DNA of 64,000 nt from Oceanicoccus sp. KOV_DT_Chl (GTDB lineage Bacteria > Pseudomonadota > Gammaproteobacteria > Pseudomonadales > Dasaniaceae), in the NCBI RefSeq assembly GCF_900120175.1, contig NZ_FQLF01000005.1, positions 684,501-748,500 on the forward strand, given 5' to 3'. The translations under genes and the position numbers were made by a program. Shown here piece by piece: positions 28,343 to 40,700 of the stretch (the stretch's first letter is position 1; each line of letters opens with the position of its first letter). The notes below the pieces were generated by a model. That model was not told the DNA's origin, ran no database searches, and saw only the letters and a list, made by a program, of their open reading frames with translations.

Positions 28343-31300
28343 CTACCACTTAAACCGTCCAATCAGTCGTCTCAAACCACCCTTCTTTGTCGCTGACTTC
28401 TCGGCATTTGAAGAACCTCTATCGCCAACATCACTACTATCAAACTTAGCCTCGTCAATTTTTGCGGCTATCTGTTCCAATGAATTCACCAAAATATCCA
28501 TCGGCGAGATAGTTACGGACAATTGTTGCTCGACGGCATAAATTATGTCCATTGCCAGCAGGGAGTGGCCACCAATTTCAAAGAAATAATCCTCGACACT
28601 AATATCCAACTCAGCATTTAGGGCTGCGCACCAAATCTCAGCCAGCATTATTTCAGTAGCTGTCCGCGGAGCAATGCGTTCCTGCCGTTGACCGCTGCCC
28701 ATTGACGGTTGCGGCAGCGCCTTGCGATCAACTTTGCCATTGGGTGTGCGTGGCATTGCCTTCAGCTCTACGAAAAGTTGTGGAATCATGTAGTCTGGTA
28801 AGTGCTCCCGCAAGAAACGACGCAATTCCGAATTGGTGACTTCCCCTCCCGCTTCAAATACTGTGTACATCACCAGACGCTTATCGTTAACAGAAAATTC
28901 TTTGACCGCTGCCGCACACTCATTCACCCCCGGGTGATAACCCATCACATTTTCGAGTTCGCCAAGCTCAATCCGGAAGCCGCGTAACTTCACCTGATTA
29001 TCTATTCGTTCAAAGTATTCCAGCCGCCCATCACTGTGCCAGCGCACCCGATCACCTGTACGATACATTTTTTTTGCGGCCATACTTGCAGCAAAGGGAT
29101 CCGTTAAAAACCGCAAAGCTGTTTCCTCTTCCCGATTTAAATAACCGGCGGTAACGCCATAACCACCGATATACAATTCACCGGCAACACCAATAGGTAC
29201 AGGCTGCTGGTATTCATCCAGCACATAGCATTGGGTATTTGCGATCGGCTTACCAATAAGAAGCTGTTTAAAATCCTTGCTTAACAGTTCACAGGTAGAC
29301 CAGATAGTTGTTTCCGTCGGGCCATACATATTCCAGACTTCCACACCTTTATTCACCAATTCCTCAGCCAAAGCTAACGGTAGTGCTTCGCCGCCACATA
29401 AAACTTTAAAGCCTTGCCGGGGCTGCCACCCCGCCGCCAATAACAATCGCCAACTACTAGGTGTTGCCTGCATAACAGTGACAGCATTCGCAGCGAGTAG
29501 ATCACATAGCTTATTGCCGTCCATCGCCTGCTCTTGCTCTGCAATAACGACCGTTGCACCTACCATCATCGGCAGAAATAATTCCAGCCCGGCAATATCA
29601 AATGACAATGTCGTTACTGCCAGCAAAATATCCTCTGCTACAAGACTGGGTTCTTCCGCCATTGAATTGAGAAAGTTAGCAAGCGCCCCCTGTGGCACTT
29701 TCACCCCTTTAGGCTTACCGGTCGAGCCGGAGGTAAATATCACATAAGCCAAAGAGTCTTGGGACAATTTAATATTTGGCTGACGATTATCCCGAGCGCT
29801 GATGTCTGCCGCGTCGCTATCGATTAAAATCCGTCGGCAAGGATAATCGCTTAATGTATCAGCAAGACCAGATTCAGTAACCAGCACGGACACACTGCCC
29901 GTCTCGAGCATCTGCAATAAACGACTGGCAGGGTAAGCGGGGTCTAGAGGAATATAGGCAGCTCCCACTTTCCATATCGCCAACAAACTGGCCACCATTC
30001 GCACATCACGCGACAAACAAACACCAACATAATCGCCACTGGCCACACCGGTTGTTAACAGGGTATGGGCCAATTGATTGGAATAGCTATCCAGCTCAAC
30101 ATACGTTAATGATTCACTCCCACCCCGCACGGCTATTTTGTTACCCTGAGCACTCACAGCCTGATAAAAATGATCGAGAAATAAAGGCTGCCCATAATCT
30201 CGACGGGTGTCATTCCAGCTCGCCATCATGGCAACATCCTTAGCACTGGCAGCAGCTAATTTGTACAGCGGTGTCTCCGGCCGCGCTGCAACCTGGGAAA
30301 GAATCTGACTAAAGCTATCGGCAAATCGTTGCGCGCTATCATGCTCAAACAGAGCGACGGGATACTCCAGACCACCAACTAATCCGCTACTCTGACGCTT
30401 AACCCAGAAATCAATATCCGTTTGCACACCGGGACGATCAACGTTGATTTGCTCTCTCTGCAGCGAATTAAATTCTTCGGTACGATTACGCGTATCCTGA
30501 AATAAAAAGAATGCCTGGAATATAGCTGAGCGAGAGCGGTCTCTCTTTGGTTTCAGTTCCTGCACCAGCAATTCATACGGCACATCCTGATTGGCATACC
30601 CATTTAGGCAGGTTTGTTTCACCTGCTGTAACCAACTATTAAAAGAAGCACCCGGCTCGATGCCAAAACGCAACACGATGGTATTGACAAAAAACCCCAG
30701 CAAACCACTGGTTTCATCCTGACCACGGCCAGAAACCGGCGCGCCGATTAAGATATCCTGTTGGCGACTGTGCCGATGCAGCATCAAAGCATAGACCGAC
30801 ACTAACAACATAAATAAAGTGCAGCCCAACTCTTTGCACTTGTGCTCCAGTGAAACAACCTCTTCCTCAGTGAGTGACCATAGCACCGCTTCGGATCGAT
30901 GCGGCTGACCCACCGGCCGATTAAAATCTTCCGGTAAGTTAAGGATCGGCAACTCGCCGCCCAATGTATCCAGCCAGTAATTGAGCTGCTGATCCATATG
31001 GCCGGATTGCAGCAATTCACGCTGCCAAATAGCATAGTCGCTGTACTGTACCGGCAGCTCATCCAAAGGGTTTTGTTCACCCTGTGACAAAGCGTTATAC
31101 AATACGCACAATTCATGCAGAATCACGTCAAAAGACCAGCCATCAAATATCAGATGATGTATCAACAAAAACAGCACATGTTCCTGATCATTAATGGTAA
31201 ACAGCGCCGGCCGAAACAAGACATCACTACTCAAATCAAAACTATGCATCGCCTGCTGTTTTAAAAAGCGATGTAAAGTCATGTCCCCATTGATAACTTC

Positions 31301-34300
31301 TTCGGGTAATAACTGCGGCTGTAAATCAATAGTCAACACTGGACGGATCGATTGCACTAGTCCTTTATCAGTGTGAATGAAATTAGTACGCAGCACACTG
31401 TGACGCTCAACGATGAGGGCAAAGCATTTTTGTAAAACCGCTATATCAAGGCTGCCGGTAAGCTTGAAAGAGGCCGCCAGGTTATAGGCCATGGAGTCCT
31501 GCTCAATTTGCTCAAGATACCAAATACGTTGTTGTTGAGAAGACGCTGGTGGCAGCCCCTCGTAATTCGCATAAGAGTGAATGGCTGGAATACTAATGTC
31601 ATCCTTTAAAGACTCAATAACCAACTTCGCCTGCTTACGGATAGTCGGCGCTAAAAATAAATTATTCAAACTTAAATTCACACCATATTCTGTGCTGATT
31701 TTGGCGAACAATTGTGTTCCCAATAAGGAGTGACCACCAAGCAGAAAAAAATCGTCAGTTACTCCTACTTCACGAATATTCAACACCTCGCACCAAAGGT
31801 CTGAAATTCGCCGTTCAAAATCATTGGCAGCCGCTACTTGTTGCTGTACATCTTGCTCCAGCTCAGGCTTGGCCAGCGCGCGGCGATCCAATTTGCCATT
31901 CGGCGTCAGCGGGATATGATCCACAGCGATAAAGTGCTGCGGCACCATATAGGCTGGCAACCGCGCAGACAACTGATCGCGTAATGCCGCCGCGTCCAGA
32001 GCATCACTAGCGAGCTTATTGTTATCGGACAAGACCAGGCAAGCCACTAACCTGACATCATCTGCACTTCTTTCCCACAGATAAACTGCAGCCATCGCGA
32101 TGGCTTCACTCTCTGCCAGCGCCGTTTCGATCTCACCAAGTTCTATCCGATAACCGCGCACTTTTACTTGATCATCAAGTCTTCCCAGGTGTTGCAGCTC
32201 GCCGCTTGCCAACAACTTTGCTGAGTCACCGGTGCGATAGATACGACCATAGTCAGGATGCTGAATAAAGCGTTCCGCATTTAATTCCTCACGACGGTGA
32301 TACCCCAAGGTGACGCCTTTACCGCCGATAAACAATTCGCCGGGAACAGATTCCGGCAGCGGCTTGAGATTTTCATCGAGAATATAACACTGGGTATTGG
32401 CAATAGGTTTACCAATTGAAATGGCAGTATCCACTTCGGTAATACGTTTGCAGGCGGACCAAACTGTGGTTTCAGTGGGACCAAACATATTCCATAGCTC
32501 ACCCACTTTCGGTAATAGCGCCGCAGCAAGATCAGCAGGTAAGGGCTCGCCACCACACAATGCCTTCAGGCCACCGCCCATATTATTAGACTGTCCCACC
32601 CAGCGACTCGCCAACAGCATACGCCAAGTACTCGGTGTTGCCTGCAACGCAGAAATCTGGTTCGATTTAATTAACACCGCCAGCTTTTCACCATCCATCA
32701 CCTCATCACTATTGGCGATCACGGTGGTAGCGCCCACCATCAAAGGTAAAAACAATTCGAGTACAGAAATATCAAATGACAAGGTGGTAACGGCTAACAA
32801 TTTATCGCTGGCGCATAGACCCGGGCTTGCCGCCATGGACTCAAGGAAATTCATCATCGCACTATTTTGGATACAAACACCCTTGGGTTGTCCAGTTGAG
32901 CCCGAAGTGTAAATCGTATACGCCATCCGATTAGCCGATGACATTAACGGGTCAAGAACATCATTCAATCCGTTTTCAGCCATCGCACTCCCCAGCTCGA
33001 TATGCTTGAGCGCAGTCTGTTTCACTCTGGAAGGTGCCAACTCATCTTCAACGATGGCTACCGCACCGCTATCCTCCAGCATATAAACCAAGCGGTCTTC
33101 AGGAAAAGCCGGATCAAGGGGTAGATACGCGGCACCCAACTTTAAAATGGCCAAGGTAGCGATCAACAGATTTTCTGAACGCTGACAACAAATCGCCACC
33201 GTGTCACCTTCATTAATCTGCTGGGTTTTTAAATACAGCGCCAGTCTGGTGGATAGATCATCCAGCTCGCGATAACTAAGCGAATGATTATTGGCAATAA
33301 CCGCAACGCCGGAAGGATTGTGAGCAACTTGCTCTGCAAATGCAGAAACCAGATCGGCATACTTTACCTCACGCTCAGTCTGATTGGATGCCTGCAACAC
33401 AGCAGGTAAGTCATCACTAAGCACGAAAGATGAAAGCGCTAACTGACCTTCAACTATAGATTGCTGCAGGATCGTCTGTAGGGCTTGCATCCACGCATCA
33501 ATCGTTGCCTGTTCAAACAAAGCAGTTGAGTACGTTACTTCGATAGTCAGTTGATCACTGGTCGGGACAACATTCAGAAATAATTCAAAATTCTCCCCTG
33601 CCCTAGGCAAGCCGCGAACTGAACCGGTGGCGGCACCAAATTCCAATAAAGCCATGGGCTGGTCGATATTAAATATGGTACTGACCAAAGGCACACGGGA
33701 GCGATCGACTGCATATTTTTCCAATAACTGGCCAAAGGTAAAATTGGGATGATCACTGGCATTAAGCACTTCGGTCTTCACCTGCTTGACGACTTCAGCA
33801 AATGGCATCGCTGCATCGAGCCCGATACGCACCGGCAGTAGCTGTACCATGTGTCCAACCTGTCCCAGACGATGCATGGCAGCTTGGCCGGCCACAGGTA
33901 AACCAACGACTATATCAGTGTTGCCAGTTAGCCGGTAAAGCAACGTAAAATAACCAGCCAGGACATAATTAACCAAACTGGATTTCAGCAGCGAGGCCGC
34001 TTTGGGTAAGCGCTGTACTAGTGCATGATCCAATTCAAAATCGACGCGGGTAGCCTCAAAGCTACGCAGCAGCGGGCGAGTTTTATCCAGAGGCAGGTCC
34101 AGTGTTGGCGGCAGTTGTTTGAACCGCTCTAACCAGTAATCGATATCGGCGTTGGCCGCCATTGATGCGCCCTGCTGATCGGCAAAATCAAAAAAAGAAG
34201 GAGCGGGCTGCATCTCACTGCAATCACCTTCGCGGCTGTAAAGCTCCGCCAGTTCAGACAGTAACAATCCCTGTGACCAACCATCAGCAATGGCATGATG

Positions 34301-34744
34301 AAGCAGCATGATCAACTCATAGCGGGCATCTCCCAATTTACGCAGCCAAACAAATAGCAAAGGACCATCTTCTAAGTTCAATGGTTTAAGCGCCACCTCC
34401 TGATAAAGGCTATCCAGCGCTTGCTGTTTTTCTGCTGCAGCCAGCTCACTATAATCGGCAAAATCTAGCTGCAGATCTTTTGCTTGCTGAAGACACAACT
34501 CATCCGCCAAGGAAGAAAAAGTAGCGCGCAAAATATCGTGACGAGCGATAAGTGTATTAAACGCTTTTTCCAGTAACACAGGGTTTATCTCACCATCGAT
34601 AGCGACGGCCACGGCTTCATTAAAGGCGATATTGGCCTCGGCGCTCATTTTGCATGAGGCAACGACTTCCCTTTGTGGCGCGGTGGTCGGACTAATACGT
34701 AGAATTTCGCCACCAGCAAACGGATTGAAGTTTGCTTCGCTCAT
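28343..34744 (-). CDS. Non-ribosomal peptide synthetase, two modules (C-A-T-C-A-T)
   Basis: 2133 residues. Condensation 1 (about 15-440) has HHAIADG near residue 147. Adenylation 1 (about 460-950) has YTSGSTGQPKG and GPTETT, and carrier 1 has LGGHSLLG near 1006. Condensation 2 has HHLIFDG near 1198. Adenylation 2 has FTSGSTGKPKG, and carrier 2 has IGGHSLLAMD near 2060. Reading the ten specificity positions by eye gives DILQLGMVWK and DILQLGMIWK, close to the glycine code as I recall it. No epimerase, thioesterase or reductase domain; the chain ends in a basic tail (KKGGLRRLIGRFKW). It overlaps the upstream synthase by four bases, so the two are translationally coupled and probably act in sequence. 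Substrate calls are inference. Confidence 0.93.
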   Translation of the reverse strand: MSEANFNPFAGGEILRISPTTAPQREVVASCKMSAEANIAFNEAVAVAIDGEINPVLLEKAFNTLIARHDILRATFSSLADELCLQQAKDLQLDFADYSELAAAEKQQALDSLYQEVALKPLNLEDGPLLFVWLRKLGDARYELIMLLHHAIADGWSQGLLLSELAELYSREGDCSEMQPAPSFFDFADQQGASMAANADIDYWLERFKQLPPTLDLPLDKTRPLLRSFEATRVDFELDHALVQRLPKAASLLKSSLVNYVLAGYFTLLYRLTGNTDIVVGLPVAGQAAMHRLGQVGHMVQLLPVRIGLDAAMPFAEVVKQVKTEVLNASDHPNFTFGQLLEKYAVDRSRVPLVSTIFNIDQPMALLEFGAATGSVRGLPRAGENFELFLNVVPTSDQLTIEVTYSTALFEQATIDAWMQALQTILQQSIVEGQLALSSFVLSDDLPAVLQASNQTEREVKYADLVSAFAEQVAHNPSGVAVIANNHSLSYRELDDLSTRLALYLKTQQINEGDTVAICCQRSENLLIATLAILKLGAAYLPLDPAFPEDRLVYMLEDSGAVAIVEDELAPSRVKQTALKHIELGSAMAENGLNDVLDPLMSSANRMAYTIYTSGSTGQPKGVCIQNSAMMNFLESMAASPGLCASDKLLAVTTLSFDISVLELFLPLMVGATTVIANSDEVMDGEKLAVLIKSNQISALQATPSTWRMLLASRWVGQSNNMGGGLKALCGGEPLPADLAAALLPKVGELWNMFGPTETTVWSACKRITEVDTAISIGKPIANTQCYILDENLKPLPESVPGELFIGGKGVTLGYHRREELNAERFIQHPDYGRIYRTGDSAKLLASGELQHLGRLDDQVKVRGYRIELGEIETALAESEAIAMAAVYLWERSADDVRLVACLVLSDNNKLASDALDAAALRDQLSARLPAYMVPQHFIAVDHIPLTPNGKLDRRALAKPELEQDVQQQVAAANDFERRISDLWCEVLNIREVGVTDDFFLLGGHSLLGTQLFAKISTEYGVNLSLNNLFLAPTIRKQAKLVIESLKDDISIPAIHSYANYEGLPPASSQQQRIWYLEQIEQDSMAYNLAASFKLTGSLDIAVLQKCFALIVERHSVLRTNFIHTDKGLVQSIRPVLTIDLQPQLLPEEVINGDMTLHRFLKQQAMHSFDLSSDVLFRPALFTINDQEHVLFLLIHHLIFDGWSFDVILHELCVLYNALSQGEQNPLDELPVQYSDYAIWQRELLQSGHMDQQLNYWLDTLGGELPILNLPEDFNRPVGQPHRSEAVLWSLTEEEVVSLEHKCKELGCTLFMLLVSVYALMLHRHSRQQDILIGAPVSGRGQDETSGLLGFFVNTIVLRFGIEPGASFNSWLQQVKQTCLNGYANQDVPYELLVQELKPKRDRSRSAIFQAFFLFQDTRNRTEEFNSLQREQINVDRPGVQTDIDFWVKRQSSGLVGGLEYPVALFEHDSAQRFADSFSQILSQVAARPETPLYKLAAASAKDVAMMASWNDTRRDYGQPLFLDHFYQAVSAQGNKIAVRGGSESLTYVELDSYSNQLAHTLLTTGVASGDYVGVCLSRDVRMVASLLAIWKVGAAYIPLDPAYPASRLLQMLETGSVSVLVTESGLADTLSDYPCRRILIDSDAADISARDNRQPNIKLSQDSLAYVIFTSGSTGKPKGVKVPQGALANFLNSMAEEPSLVAEDILLAVTTLSFDIAGLELFLPMMVGATVVIAEQEQAMDGNKLCDLLAANAVTVMQATPSSWRLLLAAGWQPRQGFKVLCGGEALPLALAEELVNKGVEVWNMYGPTETTIWSTCELLSKDFKQLLIGKPIANTQCYVLDEYQQPVPIGVAGELYIGGYGVTAGYLNREEETALRFLTDPFAASMAAKKMYRTGDRVRWHSDGRLEYFERIDNQVKLRGFRIELGELENVMGYHPGVNECAAAVKEFSVNDKRLVMYTVFEAGGEVTNSELRRFLREHLPDYMIPQLFVELKAMPRTPNGKVDRKALPQPSMGSGQRQERIAPRTATEIMLAEIWCAALNAELDISVEDYFFEIGGHSLLAMDIIYAVEQQLSVTISPMDILVNSLEQIAAKIDEAKFDSSDVGDRGSSNAEKSATKKGGLRRLIGRFKW

Positions 34745-37700
34745 GGTTTGCCAACCTCAATGTACTGGCCTTTATTTTTCGGATCTTCAATAAAGTAAGC
34801 CGGTTCACCGCGTGCATTTTTACCTAGCCTGGCACCTTCAGGAATAGCGGGTCTCTCACTCAAAAAGCGCTTGGCAGCCACCATATCCCCTTCAATCAAT
34901 CCATGACAAACTAATTGGGCCAATGACTTTTTAAATGCTTTTAGAATTTTTTCTATATCCGCTTCGCTATGTTCGGTAGTAAGAAAATTAGGACGGTATT
35001 GCTGGATATGAATACCCTCCAGAGTCATCAGGGTAAATAACATATGCCCCCAATGTGCACTGGTCGGCACCGACACATAAAAAAATGAAGCAAAGTATTC
35101 AAAGCCCACAGCGCATTTCATTTCCTCGATAAACGTTTTCGCCGTGGCCGTCATCGCTGCAGTTTTTTGCTCCAGCGTTTCGTAGAGTACAGAACCTTCC
35201 TGTTTGATACGGGTTAAAATAGCGTTGGCTGCCGCCAGGGCGATGGGATGTCGAACAAAGGTACCTGCAAAAAACGTCACTCCCACTTCCGGGATCGATT
35301 CATCACCGAATTGCCAAAAACCGCCATCCAGTGCATCCATAAATTTAGCCTTACCACCGATGATGCCAATCGGATGACCACCCCCAACCACTTTGCCGTA
35401 TGTTCCCAGATCAGCATCGATGCCGAAGCGCTCGCGGATACCTCCGGCAGCAACACGAAAGCCAGTCACCACTTCATCCAGTATCATCGCCGTACCAGTT
35501 TCTTCAGTGATAGTGCGAATGCTCTGCAAATATTGCTGATCGTGAAATTGCGGTTTGCGACTTTGCACGGGTTCCACCAACACGGCCGCCAACTCAGAAC
35601 CAAGATCCTTGATCACTTCCAAACTTGACGCCTCTCCCCAGGGCAGCACTAACATATTAGCTGTGGCCTCACGGGGAATCCCCGGAGCAGCAGGTAGTGC
35701 CTGATAGTTTTTACCCGGACGGTTAATAACTTCATCTGTAATACCGTGGTAACTGCCCTCGAACATGACTACTTTTTTACGCCCGGTTACGGTTCGCGCC
35801 AAACGAATCGCACCCACAACAGCTTCCGACCCAGTACTGGCAAAACTACAACGCTCATTACCAGTCAGCTCACAAAACAGTTCGGCAACGGTGCCTGCCA
35901 ATGATGACTGCGGGCCAGTCTCAATACCCATCGCTAATTGTTGCTGTACCGCTTGCGTGACAAAGTCCGGCGAGTGCCCAAAAAATATTGGGCCAAATCC
36001 ATTGGAAGTATCAATCAACTCATTACCATCGATATCCCACAATTTCGAACCTTTGGAACGCTCTGTCACAATCGGAAAAATAATCTCTTTCCACTCGGGA
36101 TTAAAACCTGACACCGTACGCGGGTCAGCGAGAATTTTTCGATATTTCTGTGTGTATGCCTTGGAACCAGCATATTTTTTCTGGTATTGATCAAGCACTT
36201 CATCCAACCACTGCCGCTGGGCTTTGGTCAGGTTTACCCCCACCGATTCCTTGACAATACGTGTGCCTGGAGTTTGTCTGGCGCCCTGCGCTTTATTCGT
36301 TTCCATAGCTGGCTTATCGGCGGCAGGTAAAACAGGCTGGGATGACATCTGCGCAGATGATACTGGCTGCGACCCTACTGCAGCTGACGTGCCGGACAAA
36401 GCCTGCAATTGCATCTGCATAATTTTTAATTGCTGCTGGATCAGCAACTGTACATCGCTACTCATATTCGAAGGCCCGGCCATACCCGTAGGCATCATCT
36501 GTGCCAGTGTCGCCTGAATGTCGGCTGCACCACCAACCGTAGTATCGACCATCGTTGACGCAGCAACAGTCGTAGTGGCAGGAGGTACCTGCTCGGCGAC
36601 AAAATCACTGAGCTCTGCAATCGATGAATAGTCTTCAACCAAATGACGGAAAGTTAAACCGATAGAAAACTCCTGATCGATAGCAGTAGCAGCTTGAGTC
36701 AATGCCAATGAATCCAAACCAACCTCGCTAAAATGCGCTTCGGCCTCGACCTCAGCAAGCTCAAGCCCGGTCACATCTTCTAAAATATTGCGCAGCTTTA
36801 GCTCAATTTGCTGACGGTGTTGTTCTGCACTCATTGTCACTTCCTGCATTACTGGTGGTTTTTGTATGGGCTGCTGTATGGGCTGCTGGGTAGACAGCTG
36901 CGAGCTGTCTGCAACGGCTGGCGCACTATTTTTTTCCAGCCAAAAACGTTTTTTATCAAAATTATAATTAGGCAACTTTACTTTGCTCAGGGGCCCTGGA
37001 CCTTCACGCTGACGCCAATCAATCTCAAAACCATTCACCCAGAGCGTATTTAAACATTGATTAAATTCATCGATAAACTTTTCATCAACGCAGCTGCCCG
37101 ACGCACAACTGGCCAAGGTATTTTTTACTTTAACCGGTTTGGTGGAAACCACATTATCTGTCGCCACCAAGCTGGACAATGCGGCCCCTGGGCCGACTTC
37201 CACAAAAGCCAGCTGCTGTCCCTGATAATATTCACGGGCACTATTCACTGCCGCTGAAAATAATACAGGCTGACGTAACTGCATTGCCCAGTAGCCAGGG
37301 CTCATTGCTTGCTCGGCGGTCAGCAGCTTGCCGGTTGCAGTAGAAAAAATGGGAATTTGTGGTGCTTTGCCCTGCAGAGAAGCGGCGAGCTTTTCAACTT
37401 CGCCTACTATGGGCTGCATCATGTCGGAATGAAAAGCATGACTGGTGTGCAGCACCGAACACGCCGTTTTCGTTTCAAGTAGACTGGCTGCTGCCCGCTC
37501 AATCGCCTCAGTGGGGCCCGCCAGCACGATACGCTCGGGGCGTTTACTGCTGCCAGACACAAGCCTGCATCCAGCAAGTGACTTATCGATTCAGTTTTTG
37601 CCTGCACTGCCAGCATTTTTCCCGCGGGCATGGTCTGCATTAATGCGCCTCTGGCAGCAACCAGACGCAGAGCCTGATCAAAATCAAAAACGCCGGCCAA

Positions 37701-40700
37701 TACCGCGGCAGCAAACTCACCCACGCTGTGACCGATTAGAAAGTCCGGCTGACAACCATTAGCCTGTAAATATTTAGCCAAACCGTACTCTAATAAAAAC
37801 AGCAGCGGCTGCGCGATACGTGTTTGATTCACATCCAGTGAGAGTTCAGCTTTTTCGTCAGCCAGAATAATATGGCGCGGGTCAAAACCTTGCTGCTCAA
37901 GAATAATGTCGGCGCCGTCATCCACTAGCTGGCGAAAATCGCGACTATTTTGGTAGAGCCAGCGGCCCATTTGTAATCGCTGAGAACCTTGGCCGGGAAA
38001 CATAAAACCAATTGGCCCCGCCGCATTACGCAACTCACCACGAGCATAAGCACGCTTATTTTCCAGCTTGCTAATCATCTCGGCAACACTGCCTGCACTT
38101 ACTGCAGCACGCCAGGAAAAATGTTGGCGAGTGGTCCGGCTGCTATAAGCCACATCTCGCAATTGAACAGATTCGTTAGCGCCGGCAAAAAACTGCCGAT
38201 AACTATTAAGCTGACACTCCAAAGACGCCTGATTCTTTGCGGTAATTAAAACCGTATGACCCGGATGGCTGACGGGCGCGGTATGAGCTGTATCTTCGGC
38301 GATTATTTCAAGGGGGTTATGTTCCGCAATAAACTGTTCGAGAATAATATGTGCATTGGTACCACCGACACCTAGCGAGCTGACAGCAGCTCGGCGCGGC
38401 GCGTTTTTTTCAGCCCAGTCTACTGACTGATTGTTGACGTAAAAAGGCGTGTTCTGCAAATTCAATTTTGGGTTGGGGCTATTAAAATGCAGCGTAGCAG
38501 GAATTTTTCCATGCTTAACAGCCATCACGCTTTTAATAAAACTCGCAATACCGGCGGCATGGATAGTATGGCCAATGTTGGATTTAACCGAGCCCAAAGC
38601 GCAAGGCGCAAAATCAGCATGCCGTTTTTCCATATCTTTGCCGCCGCTATAAACTTCTGTTAGCGCTTTAACTTCTATCGGATCTCCCAGCGGTGTGGCA
38701 GTACCGTGTGTTTCAATAAAGCCAATACTGGCGGGAGCAACACCGGCATTTGCCAGCGCCTTTTTATAGACACTGACTTGTCCGGCAACACTAGGTGCGG
38801 TAAAACTGGCCTTGTTGCCACCATCATTATTGACATCACAGCCTTTAATCACTGCATAAATAGCGTCGTTATCGCGCAATGCCAACCGCAAAGGTTTAAG
38901 CACGACAAAACCAGCACCATCATTAAAAGTAGTACCGGTTGCTTTTGCATCAAAGGGACGACAGTGTCCATCCTGCGATAGCATGCTGCCTTCCTGATAA
39001 AGATAGCCGCTGTTAATCGGGGTAGCGATGGACACACCACCCGCCAAGGCAATATTACATTCGCCTTGAGCCAAACTCTGGCAAGCTTGGGCGATGGCAA
39101 CCAGCCCTGTCGAACAGGCGGTATAAACATTTATACTCGGGCCCGTAAGATTTAACTTGTAGGAAATTCGACTGCTGAGAAAGTCGGACTCATTAGCCAG
39201 CGCCGCGTTAAACGCGCCAAACTTATTCGTTACTTCAGTATTATTGAGCACATATTGCTGGTAGTACCGCGACCAGTTCATACCCGCAAAAACACCGGTA
39301 CGCAGCACAGCATCTCCCGGGATTACAGCGGCATCTTCCAGCGCATGCCACGCTAGCTGTAAGGCAATTCTTTGCTGAGGGTCCATAATCGCCGCTTCGG
39401 CGGGAGAAATACCAAAAAAGGCGGCATCAAACTCATCACAGCCTGCAACCACACCTTTAGCAGCTACGTAGTTTGGATTATTGGCATCCGCTGGATTAAC
39501 TTCAGGTGAAAGCTCCTCAGGTTTAAAAAAGCTTATGCTCTCTCGACTGTTAATCAGGTTATCCCAGTATTGCTCCAGATTTTCGGCACCCGGAAAACGG
39601 CAGGCCATGCCAATGACGGCGACATCCTCATTTCCCGAATCACTGGCTAAACTTTCCGGTTGCTCATCATTAGCATCTGTAATCGCATCCGCTGCAGTTT
39701 GCGCCTTGCCCCTAGCGTCAGGAGAAAAATACTTTATCTGTGCGCGAATCGTGCTGTGCGCAAATACAAATGTTGCATCCAGTTCACAATCAAAGGTTTT
39801 TTCCAACAGTTCAGTCAGGCGCAAGGCCTCTAACGATGTTCCTCCCGCATCCAGAAAATTAGTGGCGTCATCAACATCGCGACCCAATATTTGTCGCCAA
39901 CACTCTGTAACCTGCGGGGATGAAACCGGTGAACTCCGATCTGTGATAAACGGATCAGGTAATTGCGCTTCATCCAATTTTCCATTTTGGTTCTTGGGCA
40001 GTTTGGCTAGCGTAATAATAAAATGAGGAACCATAAACGCGGGAAAGTGAGCACTAATAAGCGCACGTAACTCGCGCTTGTCGACCTGGCCGACAAGATA
40101 AGCTACCAGCCTTTTTTGACCCTGTGGCCCGACCCTGACTATAACTCTGGCATCATCAACCGAGCCCAGTCGATTAATAAAGTGTTCAATCTCTAGAGGT
40201 TCGATGCGATGGCCGTCAATTTTGACCTGCTTGTCATTGCGTTGGCGATAGTCATAACGACCATCGGCTAATTTAACCACCAGATCCCCTGTTCGGTAAC
40301 CACGGCGGCTGACGCCATCAGCACAGCTCACTTCAACAAACCGCTGCCCGGTTAAATCCTGGCGGTTAAGATAACCAAGCGCCAAACCATCACCAAAAGC
40401 GATCAACTCTCCAGACTGACCATCAGCAACGGGATTTAAGCTTTCGTCAAAAACCTCGCAGTGCGTTTTGTAGATGGGGTAGCCGATAGCTATGCGGCTA
40501 ACGGTTGCGGGAAGATTACGAGGGATTGGGTAGGCTGTGGTGAAAGTGGTGTTTTCAGTCGGTCCATAACCATTGATGATCTGGGTATTCGGCAGTTTTT
40601 CCAGCCCCCTGCGCACATGGGCAACAGACAAGGCTTCGCCGCCGATCAGCAACTGTTCCAGCGGCTGTAATATATCAGGCCGCTCGCTAATGAGGGTGTT

